Assembly: GCA_013036995.1 (NCBI GenBank)
Contig: JAAOXG010000039.1
Coordinates: 1-64,000 of the forward strand
Direction of reading: 5' to 3'
Length of the DNA stretch: 64,000 nucleotides
Origin: Lacrimispora defluvii
GTDB taxonomy: Bacteria; Bacillota; Clostridia; Lachnospirales; Lachnospiraceae
The notes under the pieces are model-generated. The model ran no database searches. It was given only the letters and a program-made list of their open reading frames with translations, and was not told the DNA's origin. The translations under genes were made by a program, and so were the position numbers. This document shows, piece after piece, positions 43,046-52,644 of the stretch. Every line of letters starts with the position of its first letter. Positions within the stretch are counted from its first letter, which is position 1.

Positions 43046-45006
43046 ACCGTATGTCCCCTTTCGTCATGTTCTTTGGGCACCTTTCCTGTCTCTGCAATCT
43101 CTTCCAGTTCCAGAATAAGCTCCTCTAAATCGGAATGTTCCAATCTCGCCGGCTCCTTCTTTATCATTTTCTCTGTTTCTTTTTCCTGTGATATCTTCGG
43201 AGATGTCTCAGCGGCAGAGACCTGGTTTTTTTCTTTCATAAACGGATCGGGTTGGGTATAAGCTTCTGAAACAGTAACAGTAACATTGCCGTTTAAAATG
43301 GCCGACTGCATATCAAAGGCATTGGTCATACTTTTATAGCGCTGCTCAATGGCTTTATGTTCTTCCAATTCAAATTGTTTTAATACGGTCTCTTTCCTGA
43401 TCTGTTGTTCTTTTTTCTGCTGCCGTTCCCAATCCGAAGTGTTTACAAATGTTACAGCATTTTCAAAAATATATTTTATTCCTACAGATGCAATAATTAT
43501 AAATACAGGCAAAATATGAAAGTGATACCGATTCTGGCTTTCAACCATAAGATGCATGGCTGCTGTCCCTAAATAAACCAGGACCAGAACATAAAGAGAG
43601 GATGCCTTTCTTTGCAGCAGATATATCAAAGTCAGAAAAGAAAAAAGCACAGCCACCATATAAACAATCTGGCCGGCACTTTTTGCCTGATTGAGAAATA
43701 CTTCCCTGTCTGGAGTCAGCTCATTTTGCTCTTTTAAGAAAGCCATATTCCAGTCAGCACCATAATTATCATTTTCCCAAAGCATTTCGTATTTTTTTAT
43801 AAACAGGTTAAATAATCCCCCTGGACCTGCAGACAACCGCTTAAATGCCAGATTCCGGCACGCAATCTGCGCTTCTATGGGCGAACCAGACCGTTCCAGA
43901 TTCTCATATAAATACCTGGAATCTTCTTCATTCCATTCCCCACTGGATTCTTGATTAAGTCCTACCAAAAGATTATAGCCAAAGGACTGGCTAAAGGAAG
44001 GTGTTGATTTATTAATGGTGAGTTCTATATCGGTATTAAGAACACTGGATAACGACATATAGGCCAGCACCATGAGTGCTGCCCTCATAAACCCCCTGGC
44101 CAGAAATCTTACCCAGACAGAAATGCTGTTATGTGGTATTTCCGGTAATCTGGACTTAAGTGGAATCAGAAATATAAGGACTGCTATTAATAATATTACT
44201 GCCATTGGACGGATTGACGCAGTCACTGCAACCAGACAGCCAAGGACAATATGAAGAAGAACTCCTCTGATCCCATGCTTTGTGGCGCCATCATAATCCA
44301 TGACCAAATGAAGAAAAAGCAGCACACACAGGTATAAGAAAAATGAAAAGGAGTATTCGGCTGCAAGCATATTGACGTAAAGGATCTGGGATGGCCAGAA
44401 TGCCGAGGCTGTAAGTGCTGCCAACCCTGCCATTCTTCCTCCCAGCCTTCTGGCAATCCTGTAAATCAGATAAACTGATCCTACGGAGAACAAGACATTT
44501 GCTATCTGTCCGTTCCAGATGCTGGTTCCAGATAAAACAAAAACAGTTTTTAAAATATAGCAGTAACCCATTATATGGGGAAACATCCCAATATAGTTAC
44601 AATAACCTTCTCCCTTTTCCTGCAGAACCCCTTCCTTTAACATTTTAGCTATCTCGTAATAGGTTTTATAATCCGATGCCGGTTCCATGGGCAGATTCCG
44701 TATAACGAAAAGTCTGGCGGCAAATGCCAGAACCAGAATAAGAATGACGTAAATTACTTCCATAGCCAAAAGGTAAATATGATATTTTTTAAGCTTTGCG
44801 TTGATGGCAAACCTGGCAGACAGCAGCGCTAAAAAGTTTACACCTGCCCAGGTAAGAAAGAAGATGAGAATGAGCAATCCTTTCATTGCATAAGGATATT
44901 CCTGATTTCCCTGTGCATCGGAGACGCCTGCAATCAGGATGTAGCCCATTCCTGCAATTGATAAGGCAATACAGAAATGATAAAACCAGTTTTTCTCTAA
45001 TCTCAT
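43042..45006 (-). CDS. GT39/ArnT-like multi-pass glycosyltransferase with long cytosolic tail
   Basis: About 654 aa. A GT-C-type membrane domain (about 12 segments, to residue 510) has an acidic first outer loop (EPASDYKTYYE), as in PMT/ArnT enzymes that use polyprenyl-linked sugars. The last 140 residues are charged, Glu/Lys/Gln-rich and partly coiled coil, and lie in the cytosol. The ATG at 45006 is preferred, but a GTG at 45018 is possible. With the GT2 at 52631 it could decorate the polymer outside the membrane. Confidence 0.75.
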   Translation of the reverse strand: MRLEKNWFYHFCIALSIAGMGYILIAGVSDAQGNQEYPYAMKGLLILIFFLTWAGVNFLALLSARFAINAKLKKYHIYLLAMEVIYVILILVLAFAARLFVIRNLPMEPASDYKTYYEIAKMLKEGVLQEKGEGYCNYIGMFPHIMGYCYILKTVFVLSGTSIWNGQIANVLFSVGSVYLIYRIARRLGGRMAGLAALTASAFWPSQILYVNMLAAEYSFSFFLYLCVLLFLHLVMDYDGATKHGIRGVLLHIVLGCLVAVTASIRPMAVILLIAVLIFLIPLKSRLPEIPHNSISVWVRFLARGFMRAALMVLAYMSLSSVLNTDIELTINKSTPSFSQSFGYNLLVGLNQESSGEWNEEDSRYLYENLERSGSPIEAQIACRNLAFKRLSAGPGGLFNLFIKKYEMLWENDNYGADWNMAFLKEQNELTPDREVFLNQAKSAGQIVYMVAVLFSFLTLIYLLQRKASSLYVLVLVYLGTAAMHLMVESQNRYHFHILPVFIIIASVGIKYIFENAVTFVNTSDWERQQKKEQQIRKETVLKQFELEEHKAIEQRYKSMTNAFDMQSAILNGNVTVTVSEAYTQPDPFMKEKNQVSAAETSPKISQEKETEKMIKKEPARLEHSDLEELILELEEIAETGKVPKEHDERGHTV

Positions 45007-45038
45007 TCCTTTCTTCACCCCTTTCCCATATTATCTGC

Positions 45039-47315
45039 TTATTCTTCATTCTTTTTTCTGTATACCCGTATCCGCAGCAGAATAATGATTACGGCAAATA
45101 ACATTAAAAACATAGCTGATGTTGCAATGACTGTAAAAACAAGAGATTTCTTATTCCGGACCAGTTTCTCTGCCAGAGTGGGACCTTCCTTTACTTCCTC
45201 AGCTTTTATAAACTTAAGAGTCGTGATATTCTGATAGGCATCTATCACCACGCAGTCCTTTTTCAGTTCTTCTCTTTTACTGCTGTCTCTTAGGTAATCC
45301 TCAAGGTTCTTAAGGGTATCCTGGCTGCCTCCTGCCAGTACCAGCAGAGTCCGGTTAAGGGAATAGGGTGATTTTAACAGCTGCATAACCCCAATCTTTG
45401 CTGCGTAATCCCTGGACAGAATCAGCTGATCATTGCTTTCAAAGGTATTACCATCCTGGGAAAACTGAAATGCCAGATTGTTATTAATCTGGGCTAAAAA
45501 CGCATTTCCAGACAGTGTACCCGCCGTAATGATGTTATAATCCCCATCGTCTTTATTAAATTCACCAGCCCGTTTCACCAGTATGGTTCCGTAGGGTTTT
45601 GCCTCTCTCCCATACATTGCCATAGTCTGACCCAGCAGATTCAGTTCAACAGAGGTTGGGTTATCACCAAGTACCAGCAAAACATCATTGAATTTTCCGT
45701 TCCGGCTAAAAGGAGAGGCTCCGGAATCAAAAGACAATCTCATATCTGCGGCAGGGGGCAAAAATATGGCAGATTCTCTGGATACGTAAGCCCAGGGCAT
45801 ATCACTCTGCCTGGGAGTACAAATTAAATCAGGAATTTCCAGGTCAAATGCTATTTTCAAACTGGCAGCAGACGTTCCTACAACATCTGCTGGCATTTCA
45901 AAGTTCAGTTCATCCCCCGACGCCTTTTCCTGGCTGAGGCGCTTGCTGGCGCAGGGCACATCACCCCAGAATACAGTGATCAGGGAACGTTTAAAATCCA
46001 GATTTTCACTGTAACGGAACTTTAAAACTACTTTTCCGCCCTGTGCCAGCACAAAATCCCTGGAAACTGGAAGGTAGATATATTTTTCCTGATGAAACGG
46101 TCCTACAAAGGAAAGTCCGCTTCCCATAATATCTTCCAGAGTATAATTCCAGGCAGTCAGATCACTTTGTTTTGCCCCATTAACCGCCTGCTCCCCGCTT
46201 CCCTTTTCCACAACTGCAAGATTTCCGGTTTCCTGTTTCCGGCGGCTTTCATCCATAAGCATGTCAGCAGCTTCCTTTAGACTTGAGTCATCGTTTGATG
46301 TGATCAGAAGAAGGGGCTTTAAATTGGAATCATCAATAAAATTGACAATTGCATTTCCTGACGAATCCGGTGCCTTTGTCATTTTATCTTTGTATTCGGC
46401 AGGCAGATTGTTATAATCGGATATAAGTATGGTATTGGAAGGATTCATAGATTTTAAATCAGAAATCCGGCATAGTTCAATTTCATTTCTTTTTCCGGTC
46501 TGCTTACTTAAATCAGCCATCAGGCTCATGGCTGCAGCTACTTCTCCTGATGCAGCTTCATCAGATACAGCAATGAAAAGTCCCTTGCCAGTGGGATTAT
46601 AAGTTGACATGAACGGATAAGGATAAAATGAAATCATGTACTCAGGATCCCTGCTTTCATAACCGCATCTGATATAAGATGTGTCAGCAATTTCCAGCCA
46701 GTTGGCATCAGAGTAATCATCGACGCAGCCCTGCTGATCAAAAAGTCTTGCATAAGCAGATATGGAAAAGGAATTATAACCGGAACGAACCTGCTCCATG
46801 GGGATTTTCACATACAGAATCTGAGAATTGCCGTCTTTATACTCCAGCTTGTAAGACTGGATGGGGACATCATTGATGGCAAAGGTAACAGATGATGCAG
46901 TGCTCTCAATGAGCTGGCTTACATTGTACTGAATTTTTGCATATACATATTTTGTATCCCAGTAATCCTCCACATAAAAATACAGATCGGTGGAAGAATA
47001 AATACCTTTCAGGGTTTTCCTGTAAAAAAAGTTGTCCTGGGTATGGCTGACCGGTTCATATACGGGCTCATTCTGATCTGGTAACGGAACAGATTCAGGC
47101 TCTGCAACAGGAAGGAGATGGATCTCATCCTCTTTTTGGGAGTCTGTCTTTTCAGGCTGTCTTTTTTCCCGGGCATTGCTAAGTCCCCCAGCATTGACGC
47201 TATAACCATACGCTGCCAGAGGGGTTATCATCAGGACAAACAGCATCAGACAGGCTGCAGATATTTTCCCCGGCCTCTTAATTTTCTTCTTAACAATATC
47301 CATCAACGTTGTCAT
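45039..47315 (-). CDS. BcsB-like exopolysaccharide synthase subunit
   Basis: 758 aa. An N-terminal signal/anchor (about 17-37) and one C-terminal membrane helix (about 728-750) enclose a large outer part with two repeated units of a jelly-roll (carbohydrate-binding) plus flavodoxin-like fold, as in the cellulose synthase regulatory subunit BcsB. VTFAINDVPIQSYKL and NDVLLVLGDNPTSVEL mark the repeats. It should sit on the synthase at 47332 (16 bases upstream) and guide the polymer out. Assigned by layout and moderate similarity. Confidence 0.82.
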   Translation of the reverse strand: MTTLMDIVKKKIKRPGKISAACLMLFVLMITPLAAYGYSVNAGGLSNAREKRQPEKTDSQKEDEIHLLPVAEPESVPLPDQNEPVYEPVSHTQDNFFYRKTLKGIYSSTDLYFYVEDYWDTKYVYAKIQYNVSQLIESTASSVTFAINDVPIQSYKLEYKDGNSQILYVKIPMEQVRSGYNSFSISAYARLFDQQGCVDDYSDANWLEIADTSYIRCGYESRDPEYMISFYPYPFMSTYNPTGKGLFIAVSDEAASGEVAAAMSLMADLSKQTGKRNEIELCRISDLKSMNPSNTILISDYNNLPAEYKDKMTKAPDSSGNAIVNFIDDSNLKPLLLITSNDDSSLKEAADMLMDESRRKQETGNLAVVEKGSGEQAVNGAKQSDLTAWNYTLEDIMGSGLSFVGPFHQEKYIYLPVSRDFVLAQGGKVVLKFRYSENLDFKRSLITVFWGDVPCASKRLSQEKASGDELNFEMPADVVGTSAASLKIAFDLEIPDLICTPRQSDMPWAYVSRESAIFLPPAADMRLSFDSGASPFSRNGKFNDVLLVLGDNPTSVELNLLGQTMAMYGREAKPYGTILVKRAGEFNKDDGDYNIITAGTLSGNAFLAQINNNLAFQFSQDGNTFESNDQLILSRDYAAKIGVMQLLKSPYSLNRTLLVLAGGSQDTLKNLEDYLRDSSKREELKKDCVVIDAYQNITTLKFIKAEEVKEGPTLAEKLVRNKKSLVFTVIATSAMFLMLFAVIIILLRIRVYRKKNEE

Positions 47316-47331
47316 TGTCGTCTCCTTATTT

Positions 47332-48624
47332 TCAAACCTGCTTCGTATTTTTTACGGCTTTCTCTGTCATTTCCTCAAAACGTTCCGTCTTGTCCCAGAC
47401 AACTTCTTTTTGATAGAGCGCATCCCGGATTCCCTGAATCATGCCATTTGCTACAACCAGAACCCACATTTTTGCATAAGTAAACAGCATGACAAAGGTG
47501 AGAAGTATATTATTTAAATTAAATTCATTTCTTTCCACCGATAAGGTAATTGCTACATTTAAAACAAACAGCAAAATTGCCATTTCCCACAGCAACGAAG
47601 AAAATCCTCCTAAGGTTACATGGCCAAGTCCCAGAATTCCTATGACAAAAATAATATCGGAAAAAATAAGGGAGCTGAACATCAGCAGGTAAACCAGAGC
47701 GTAATAAATCACATCCAGCCTCATGATTCCTGCATGGGGATCGAAGGCATATTTAAAATTGCTTTTTAATACATATAAATTGCCTTTTACCCACCTGGTT
47801 CTCTGCTTAAACCATTGCTTTAGTTTCTGCGGCTCCTGCTCCCAGGTGACTGCCTGAGGAATAAATTTAATATAATAGCCCATTCTGTACAGACGAAAAC
47901 TGATCTCTGTATCTTCTGCAAGTGCATTTACATCCCAGCCACCCATCTGGTCAATTAATTCACGCCTTATCACGTAATTGGTTCCGGGAATGGTGCACAG
48001 TTTAAAAAAGAAAAATCTCCCAGCCTGGTTCATGCACTGATAAGCCAAAGTCTCAATGTTTACAAATCTTGTCAGTAAAGATGCATATTTATTTCTGGTT
48101 CGGAACTTACCAATCACCGCACCCAGCTTATGGTCTGACATCAGATTTTCCACGAGAATCTTAAGTGCCTGCTTTTCCGGTGTATTATCCGCATCATAGA
48201 TAGCAATGACAGAACCTGATGCCACTGACAGGGCAATATTTAACGCATTGGATTTTCCTTTCCCCCCCACTACCCGGTCTGTATTGATTACGATAATCTT
48301 TGCAGACGGATTGTTATGCTGGATGGTTTTTAAAACCTGGGCGGAGTCATCGGTAGAGTTGTCATTAACAACAATGATCTCATACCGGTCTTTGGGATAA
48401 TCAAATCTTATCAGAGCCTCCATGGTTTTTCTCAGCACAATACTTTCATTATGGGCAGGAACCATAACCGTTACGATTGGATACTCCAAAACCGTATGAT
48501 GTCCATCCGTGCGGTACATTCTCATAATATAAATATAACCGCCTATAGAGAGCAGAATATTTATAAACAGCAGCCCCCAGATAGCAAAAATGGAATAGAT
48601 TGCAAGAATATCAATAAATGACAT
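47332..48624 (-). CDS. Processive GT2 exopolysaccharide synthase (BcsA/PgaC-like, no PilZ)
   Basis: 430 aa from the ATG at 48624 with GGGAG upstream. One N-terminal and about four C-terminal membrane helices flank a GT-A domain with all hallmarks of processive synthases: VNDNST (Asp88), DADN (144-147), EDTE (237-240) and QRTRW (274-278, the Q/RxxRW motif). There is no PilZ domain, unlike bacterial cellulose synthase. Together with BcsB-like, GH8-like, DUF2334 and WecB proteins the polymer is more likely ManNAc- or GlcNAc-based than cellulose, but this is inference. Confidence 0.88.
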   Translation of the reverse strand: MSFIDILAIYSIFAIWGLLFINILLSIGGYIYIMRMYRTDGHHTVLEYPIVTVMVPAHNESIVLRKTMEALIRFDYPKDRYEIIVVNDNSTDDSAQVLKTIQHNNPSAKIIVINTDRVVGGKGKSNALNIALSVASGSVIAIYDADNTPEKQALKILVENLMSDHKLGAVIGKFRTRNKYASLLTRFVNIETLAYQCMNQAGRFFFFKLCTIPGTNYVIRRELIDQMGGWDVNALAEDTEISFRLYRMGYYIKFIPQAVTWEQEPQKLKQWFKQRTRWVKGNLYVLKSNFKYAFDPHAGIMRLDVIYYALVYLLMFSSLIFSDIIFVIGILGLGHVTLGGFSSLLWEMAILLFVLNVAITLSVERNEFNLNNILLTFVMLFTYAKMWVLVVANGMIQGIRDALYQKEVVWDKTERFEEMTEKAVKNTKQV

Positions 48625-48634
48625 GGCACTCTCC

Positions 48635-50230
48635 CTAATCATGAAAGAAATAATTTTTTCTGTTCTTTAATCTGGCCCAGAAAATCAGGAACACAAAAAG
48701 TATGGAAGTAAGTCCTACCGCAATTACCAGTCTTCTGCTCTGGGCTGTCAAATCCCTGGAAAAGCGTTGAAGCATTTTACGGCGGTAATTGTAGTAATCC
48801 GGATATACAGTGGGGGTAAAGCTTAAATCCATTTTTTTGCCATTCAGAATCAAATCTCCATTTTTATAAGTCATCAGCTGTTTGTCCAGCCAATAGCTAT
48901 GCTCCACATCCCAAAGACTTTTTAATGGTACAAAGGAGTTTTGACAGACTCCCACTTTTCTTTGGATCTCCTCAAAATCCTCGTCCAGACCAATGGGTAC
49001 TGCAGTGGAATAAACGGATAAATAACTGACTTTCGTATCATCGACGGGAATTGATGCCCCCACCCATTGATGTCCGTCTTTATAAACCTCATTATGATTC
49101 ATATCTTCCTGGCTTAAATAAGAATCCACCTCATCGGAAGAAAAAATTGTTTTAAAATGACTCATAATTTCGATGGTGTCTTTATGAAACATCCAGTTTT
49201 GTGGTACTTCTAAAGCCAGTGGATAAACTCCCTGTTTGTTGTATATGGTCATTGCCCGGGCAAGATAATCAAGCATTACCTCCTTATCCAGCGGATTCAT
49301 CTGGTCAATGGGAGCGTTAATAATTACTGCACCGCCTCCAGCCTGTGCGAAACGCAGCACTTCACAAAAATGTGTCATGGTAGGATAATCTCCATTTACA
49401 TACATTGGCATCACAGAGATCACAAATGGAATTTTTTTCTCTATCATTAATTTTACTGCCTGTAACAGCTTTTCCGGATCTTCATAGGGATAAACTTTGT
49501 CTATCAGGATATACTGGGCAAATATGTGAGGATCACCGTTATACGGCCATTTCCACTTTGAAACTTCTCTGGTCATAGCTGCCCGAATCAATTGACTGCT
49601 TATATCAGCAACAGGGATATGGGTTAATCTGCCATCTTTTGCGCAAAAATATCCATTTTTATTATTGACTGTTACTTTGCCGTTTTGATCAGAGAATTTT
49701 TTTAAAAATATAAAATAATCTTCCCGAACCAGACCATTTTTACTTTCTGAACCATAAAACGAATATTGCAGCTGCCCTACAGTGCTGTTTAACAGTTCAT
49801 ACTGATCTGACCTGTTTGTGCTGTCCAGATAAGTTTTGAAATACTTATTGCCTATAAATAAAATATGGGGTGATTCCGTTTTTCCTTCAATTACGGTTTT
49901 GGTTTCATATCGATGCAGTCTGCTGGTAAATCCAGGCGGACTCTGTTCTAAATCATAGCAGATCACATAGGAGAACCCATCTATATACTCCATACCCCAG
50001 GAAGCCGGGCCGTAGCTGATCTTAAAGCTTTGAAAGGTCAGAAGTTTTACAAGTTCCTCCACCGCAGCCTTCGTATTATCAGCAGCATTATCTTGATAGA
50101 TAATCAGGATATCTCCTTTAGGCACCTCTTCAGCTAAGGTAGACACAGTTTTTCCCATAGTGGCTAAAGAAAAAAACAGGAAGCCGCTTATATAAAATAA
50201 GATTTTTTTATACATCATACTGCAGTTCAT
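48635..50230 (-). CDS. DUF2334 (polysaccharide-deacetylase-like) membrane-anchored protein
   Basis: 531 aa with a signal sequence (about 8-34), a large outer domain and one C-terminal membrane helix (about 503-522). The central YILIDKVYPYEDP, KKIPFVISVMPMY and GGGAVIINAP match DUF2334, a divergent polysaccharide deacetylase fold. The metal-binding Asp-Asp pair usual at this place reads Asp-Lys, so activity may be lost or altered. It overlaps the degenerate-GGDEF gene by 23 bases; GAGGG lies 6 bases before the ATG. Confidence 0.75.
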   Translation of the reverse strand: MNCSMMYKKILFYISGFLFFSLATMGKTVSTLAEEVPKGDILIIYQDNAADNTKAAVEELVKLLTFQSFKISYGPASWGMEYIDGFSYVICYDLEQSPPGFTSRLHRYETKTVIEGKTESPHILFIGNKYFKTYLDSTNRSDQYELLNSTVGQLQYSFYGSESKNGLVREDYFIFLKKFSDQNGKVTVNNKNGYFCAKDGRLTHIPVADISSQLIRAAMTREVSKWKWPYNGDPHIFAQYILIDKVYPYEDPEKLLQAVKLMIEKKIPFVISVMPMYVNGDYPTMTHFCEVLRFAQAGGGAVIINAPIDQMNPLDKEVMLDYLARAMTIYNKQGVYPLALEVPQNWMFHKDTIEIMSHFKTIFSSDEVDSYLSQEDMNHNEVYKDGHQWVGASIPVDDTKVSYLSVYSTAVPIGLDEDFEEIQRKVGVCQNSFVPLKSLWDVEHSYWLDKQLMTYKNGDLILNGKKMDLSFTPTVYPDYYNYRRKMLQRFSRDLTAQSRRLVIAVGLTSILFVFLIFWARLKNRKNYFFHD

Positions 50231-51071
50231 TTTCCACCCTCTGTTTAAAGAGAATCATATTGTTTTCATAAATCTCTTTTTCGTATTCCAGACTTGCCAT
50301 CTTTACCTCTATCCTGATTGCTTTATCAGTAATACCGCTAAAAGCGTCCCGTTCAGAAATCCGGTTTCTGATCCTTCTCATTGCTATCTCACTTCCCTCT
50401 TTTCCGCAGGTCAGTATGACTGCCAGTGATCCTTTATTATCAATGGAATAAGTCTTATCTTCCACCCGCACCGTATCTACCACAAGTTCTGCCAGTCTTT
50501 GTATTACAAGCTCATAATTTTGCCTGGACAATACGCTTTTTAGCTCCGCTTCATATTTGAGCATGATTATCATAAGGGAAAGGGACATCTGGTTTCTCTC
50601 AGCGTAAGCGGCCAGAACATTAAGATCATTGTAAAGACTTCTCAGATTATAGAGTTTTGTCAGCGGGTTCAGCACAACCAGTTCATCTACCTGCCTCCTT
50701 AAAATATCATTTTCCAGCTCCAGTCTGTTGGTACCTGATACAAACAGATACATGGCTGCAGCAGAAATAAGCGGTATGAGAATCCAGATATAGCTGTGTA
50801 AAGGAATTTCAATATCATAGGAAAGGAATAGATACAGCCGGTAAGCAGTATAGAAGGTGACCTCTATTCCAGCCAGTACGAGGGACAGTGAAAACAGCTT
50901 AAACCCGGAAAATAAAATCACGAAAAAAGTACCAAGAAGCATGATAACCGCTTCAAACATGGTGGATTTTTCTGAGTAGCTGACTACCATTGCTCCTGCA
51001 AATAAGCAAAACAATAAAATTACCAGACCTATATCCTGCAACAGATAACCAAACGAATGTCTATTTGTCAT
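50208..51071 (-). CDS. Membrane protein with degenerate GGDEF domain and intact I-site (c-di-GMP receptor candidate)
   Basis: 287 aa from the ATG at 51071, with GAGG 6 bases upstream. Four or more membrane helices (to about residue 112), a short coiled coil, then a GGDEF-type domain starting at LNPLTKLYN (134-142, like DxLTGLxN). The GGDEF signature is replaced by DNKGS (211-215), so cyclase activity is not expected. An RxxD inhibitory-site motif, RVED (202-205), lies exactly five residues before it, as in active cyclases such as PleD. This layout recalls PelD and Listeria PssE, receptors that switch on exopolysaccharide synthesis when bound to c-di-GMP. Confidence 0.8.
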   Translation of the reverse strand: MTNRHSFGYLLQDIGLVILLFCLFAGAMVVSYSEKSTMFEAVIMLLGTFFVILFSGFKLFSLSLVLAGIEVTFYTAYRLYLFLSYDIEIPLHSYIWILIPLISAAAMYLFVSGTNRLELENDILRRQVDELVVLNPLTKLYNLRSLYNDLNVLAAYAERNQMSLSLMIIMLKYEAELKSVLSRQNYELVIQRLAELVVDTVRVEDKTYSIDNKGSLAVILTCGKEGSEIAMRRIRNRISERDAFSGITDKAIRIEVKMASLEYEKEIYENNMILFKQRVENELQYDV

Positions 51072-51105
51072 TATTTTCCTCACATTTCAAGCACAAATGC
51101 TGGTT

Positions 51106-52644
51106 CTAAACGATTCCAAGCCTATGAAGTAACTCCCCAAACACACAGTAGGTCATAATATCAATTGACAGTCCCACCAGAAACAGCCTCTGAGCCATCT
51201 CAGCATCACCGCTGTTAACAATTACTAAAATGGATTGGGAAAGTAAAAAGGCCAGAACCATAATAAGCATATCCAAAAATACTGTATTTCTTCTGTCTTC
51301 CACCCTGCGTAAGGAATACCCTTTATAAAATAAGATAAAAACCGCAACGGTCAGCAGAATTAAATATCCCACAGTTTTAGGTGCGGATAATTCTTTAAAG
51401 CTGCTCCAAAAAGACCAGAAAAGACTTTTTGCTTTCTTTGGGAAGCCTGCCTCTTTCTCATAGTTTCCGCAATTACTCCTTCTCATATCCATCCCTTGTT
51501 TAATGGAAACATCAATCATGCCAATCAGGCTGTCGGGATGGCGCAAATAATAAATTCCGATATCGGAAATCGTATATTGATCCATAAAGCCATGATATAA
51601 GGAACTGTCACCGGATTTAACAAAAGGCAGATAATCATAGGCAGATGCATCCGCCAGCAATTCGTAGGTAGGATCAATGTTAAATTCTGTAAGAGTCTTA
51701 GCCGGATCGGCAGAACTGAACAAAACACCTCTTGTCATTGCGTGTAATTTACTGGTTTCACTAAAATCAGATGGGTATCCAAGAATGCAGACAAAAGAGA
51801 GCAGGCTTAGCAAAAAAGCGCCGGCTATGCAGACCCCTCCCCAGATAAAGCTTCTGCGGATTGTTATCAGACGAATAACCGATATCGCAAGAATAAACCC
51901 CATTACCGCGCATTGCCGTCTGGAACTGACCAGTACACTCCCCCATATCACAATCAGAATCAGGACAGACAAATCTTTGTAACCAGACCTCTTTTTCTGA
52001 AAAGACATGAATCCTCCCACACAATAAAGTATGGCAAGAAACCAGACTGCCTCCGGATAAAATGAATTAAAATAAGTCATATAACCTACATCTGAGAAAA
52101 TGATCAGCCCCACTCCCGCAATCAATGCCCCTTCAGAAAAGCTTTTTACCCGTTCACAGCTCTGACGTATTATAAGGTACAGCGCAGGAAGATACAGCAA
52201 AAAATAAATCAGGGCTAAAAAACGGATATCAAATATGCTGTCTCGCGTAAACAGCTGATCCAATGCTTTTGCTGCCCTAAAAAAAACAAGCTGACTATTC
52301 CATACGTTCCCCTGAACTTCCTCTCCAGATGCAACTTCTGTATAAGTTTTTATAAAATAGTCTCCATAGCTAGTATCGGGATCTTTGTTTATATAGTAGA
52401 AACCAGCAGATTTCATGATTCCATCCGTAGATCCATCATTTGCAACGCCAAGATAATTTGGCAGAAAAAGAATTAAGATGGTAATCAGTGCTGCAATGAC
52501 TGTTACACCAGATGCAAGAAGGGCAGGAGAATATTTTCCTTCCATAATGGAATTGACTTTCCCTATCTTTTTTCTTACTCCCTGCAGTAGTTTAATAAAG
52601 AAGTTGATATATGGAACAGGACCTTTGTCCTCACGATTGTTCAT
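51106..52644 (-). CDS. Large multi-pass membrane protein, GT-C-like
   Basis: 512 aa with about 11 membrane segments and a large first outer loop (about residues 65-140). The layout resembles GT-C glycosyltransferases, but no family was recognised with certainty. It overlaps the GT2 gene at 52631 by 14 bases, so the two are probably a pair: one loads polyprenyl phosphate, the other uses or flips it. A polymer-modifying role is inference. Confidence 0.6.
   Translation of the reverse strand: MNNREDKGPVPYINFFIKLLQGVRKKIGKVNSIMEGKYSPALLASGVTVIAALITILILFLPNYLGVANDGSTDGIMKSAGFYYINKDPDTSYGDYFIKTYTEVASGEEVQGNVWNSQLVFFRAAKALDQLFTRDSIFDIRFLALIYFLLYLPALYLIIRQSCERVKSFSEGALIAGVGLIIFSDVGYMTYFNSFYPEAVWFLAILYCVGGFMSFQKKRSGYKDLSVLILIVIWGSVLVSSRRQCAVMGFILAISVIRLITIRRSFIWGGVCIAGAFLLSLLSFVCILGYPSDFSETSKLHAMTRGVLFSSADPAKTLTEFNIDPTYELLADASAYDYLPFVKSGDSSLYHGFMDQYTISDIGIYYLRHPDSLIGMIDVSIKQGMDMRRSNCGNYEKEAGFPKKAKSLFWSFWSSFKELSAPKTVGYLILLTVAVFILFYKGYSLRRVEDRRNTVFLDMLIMVLAFLLSQSILVIVNSGDAEMAQRLFLVGLSIDIMTYCVFGELLHRLGIV

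Noticed and set aside
47332-48624. Naming the synthase as cellulose synthase BcsA
   Set aside because: It lacks PilZ and is much shorter than BcsA; the operon carries UDP-ManNAc epimerase and DUF2334, so cellulose is not the favoured product.
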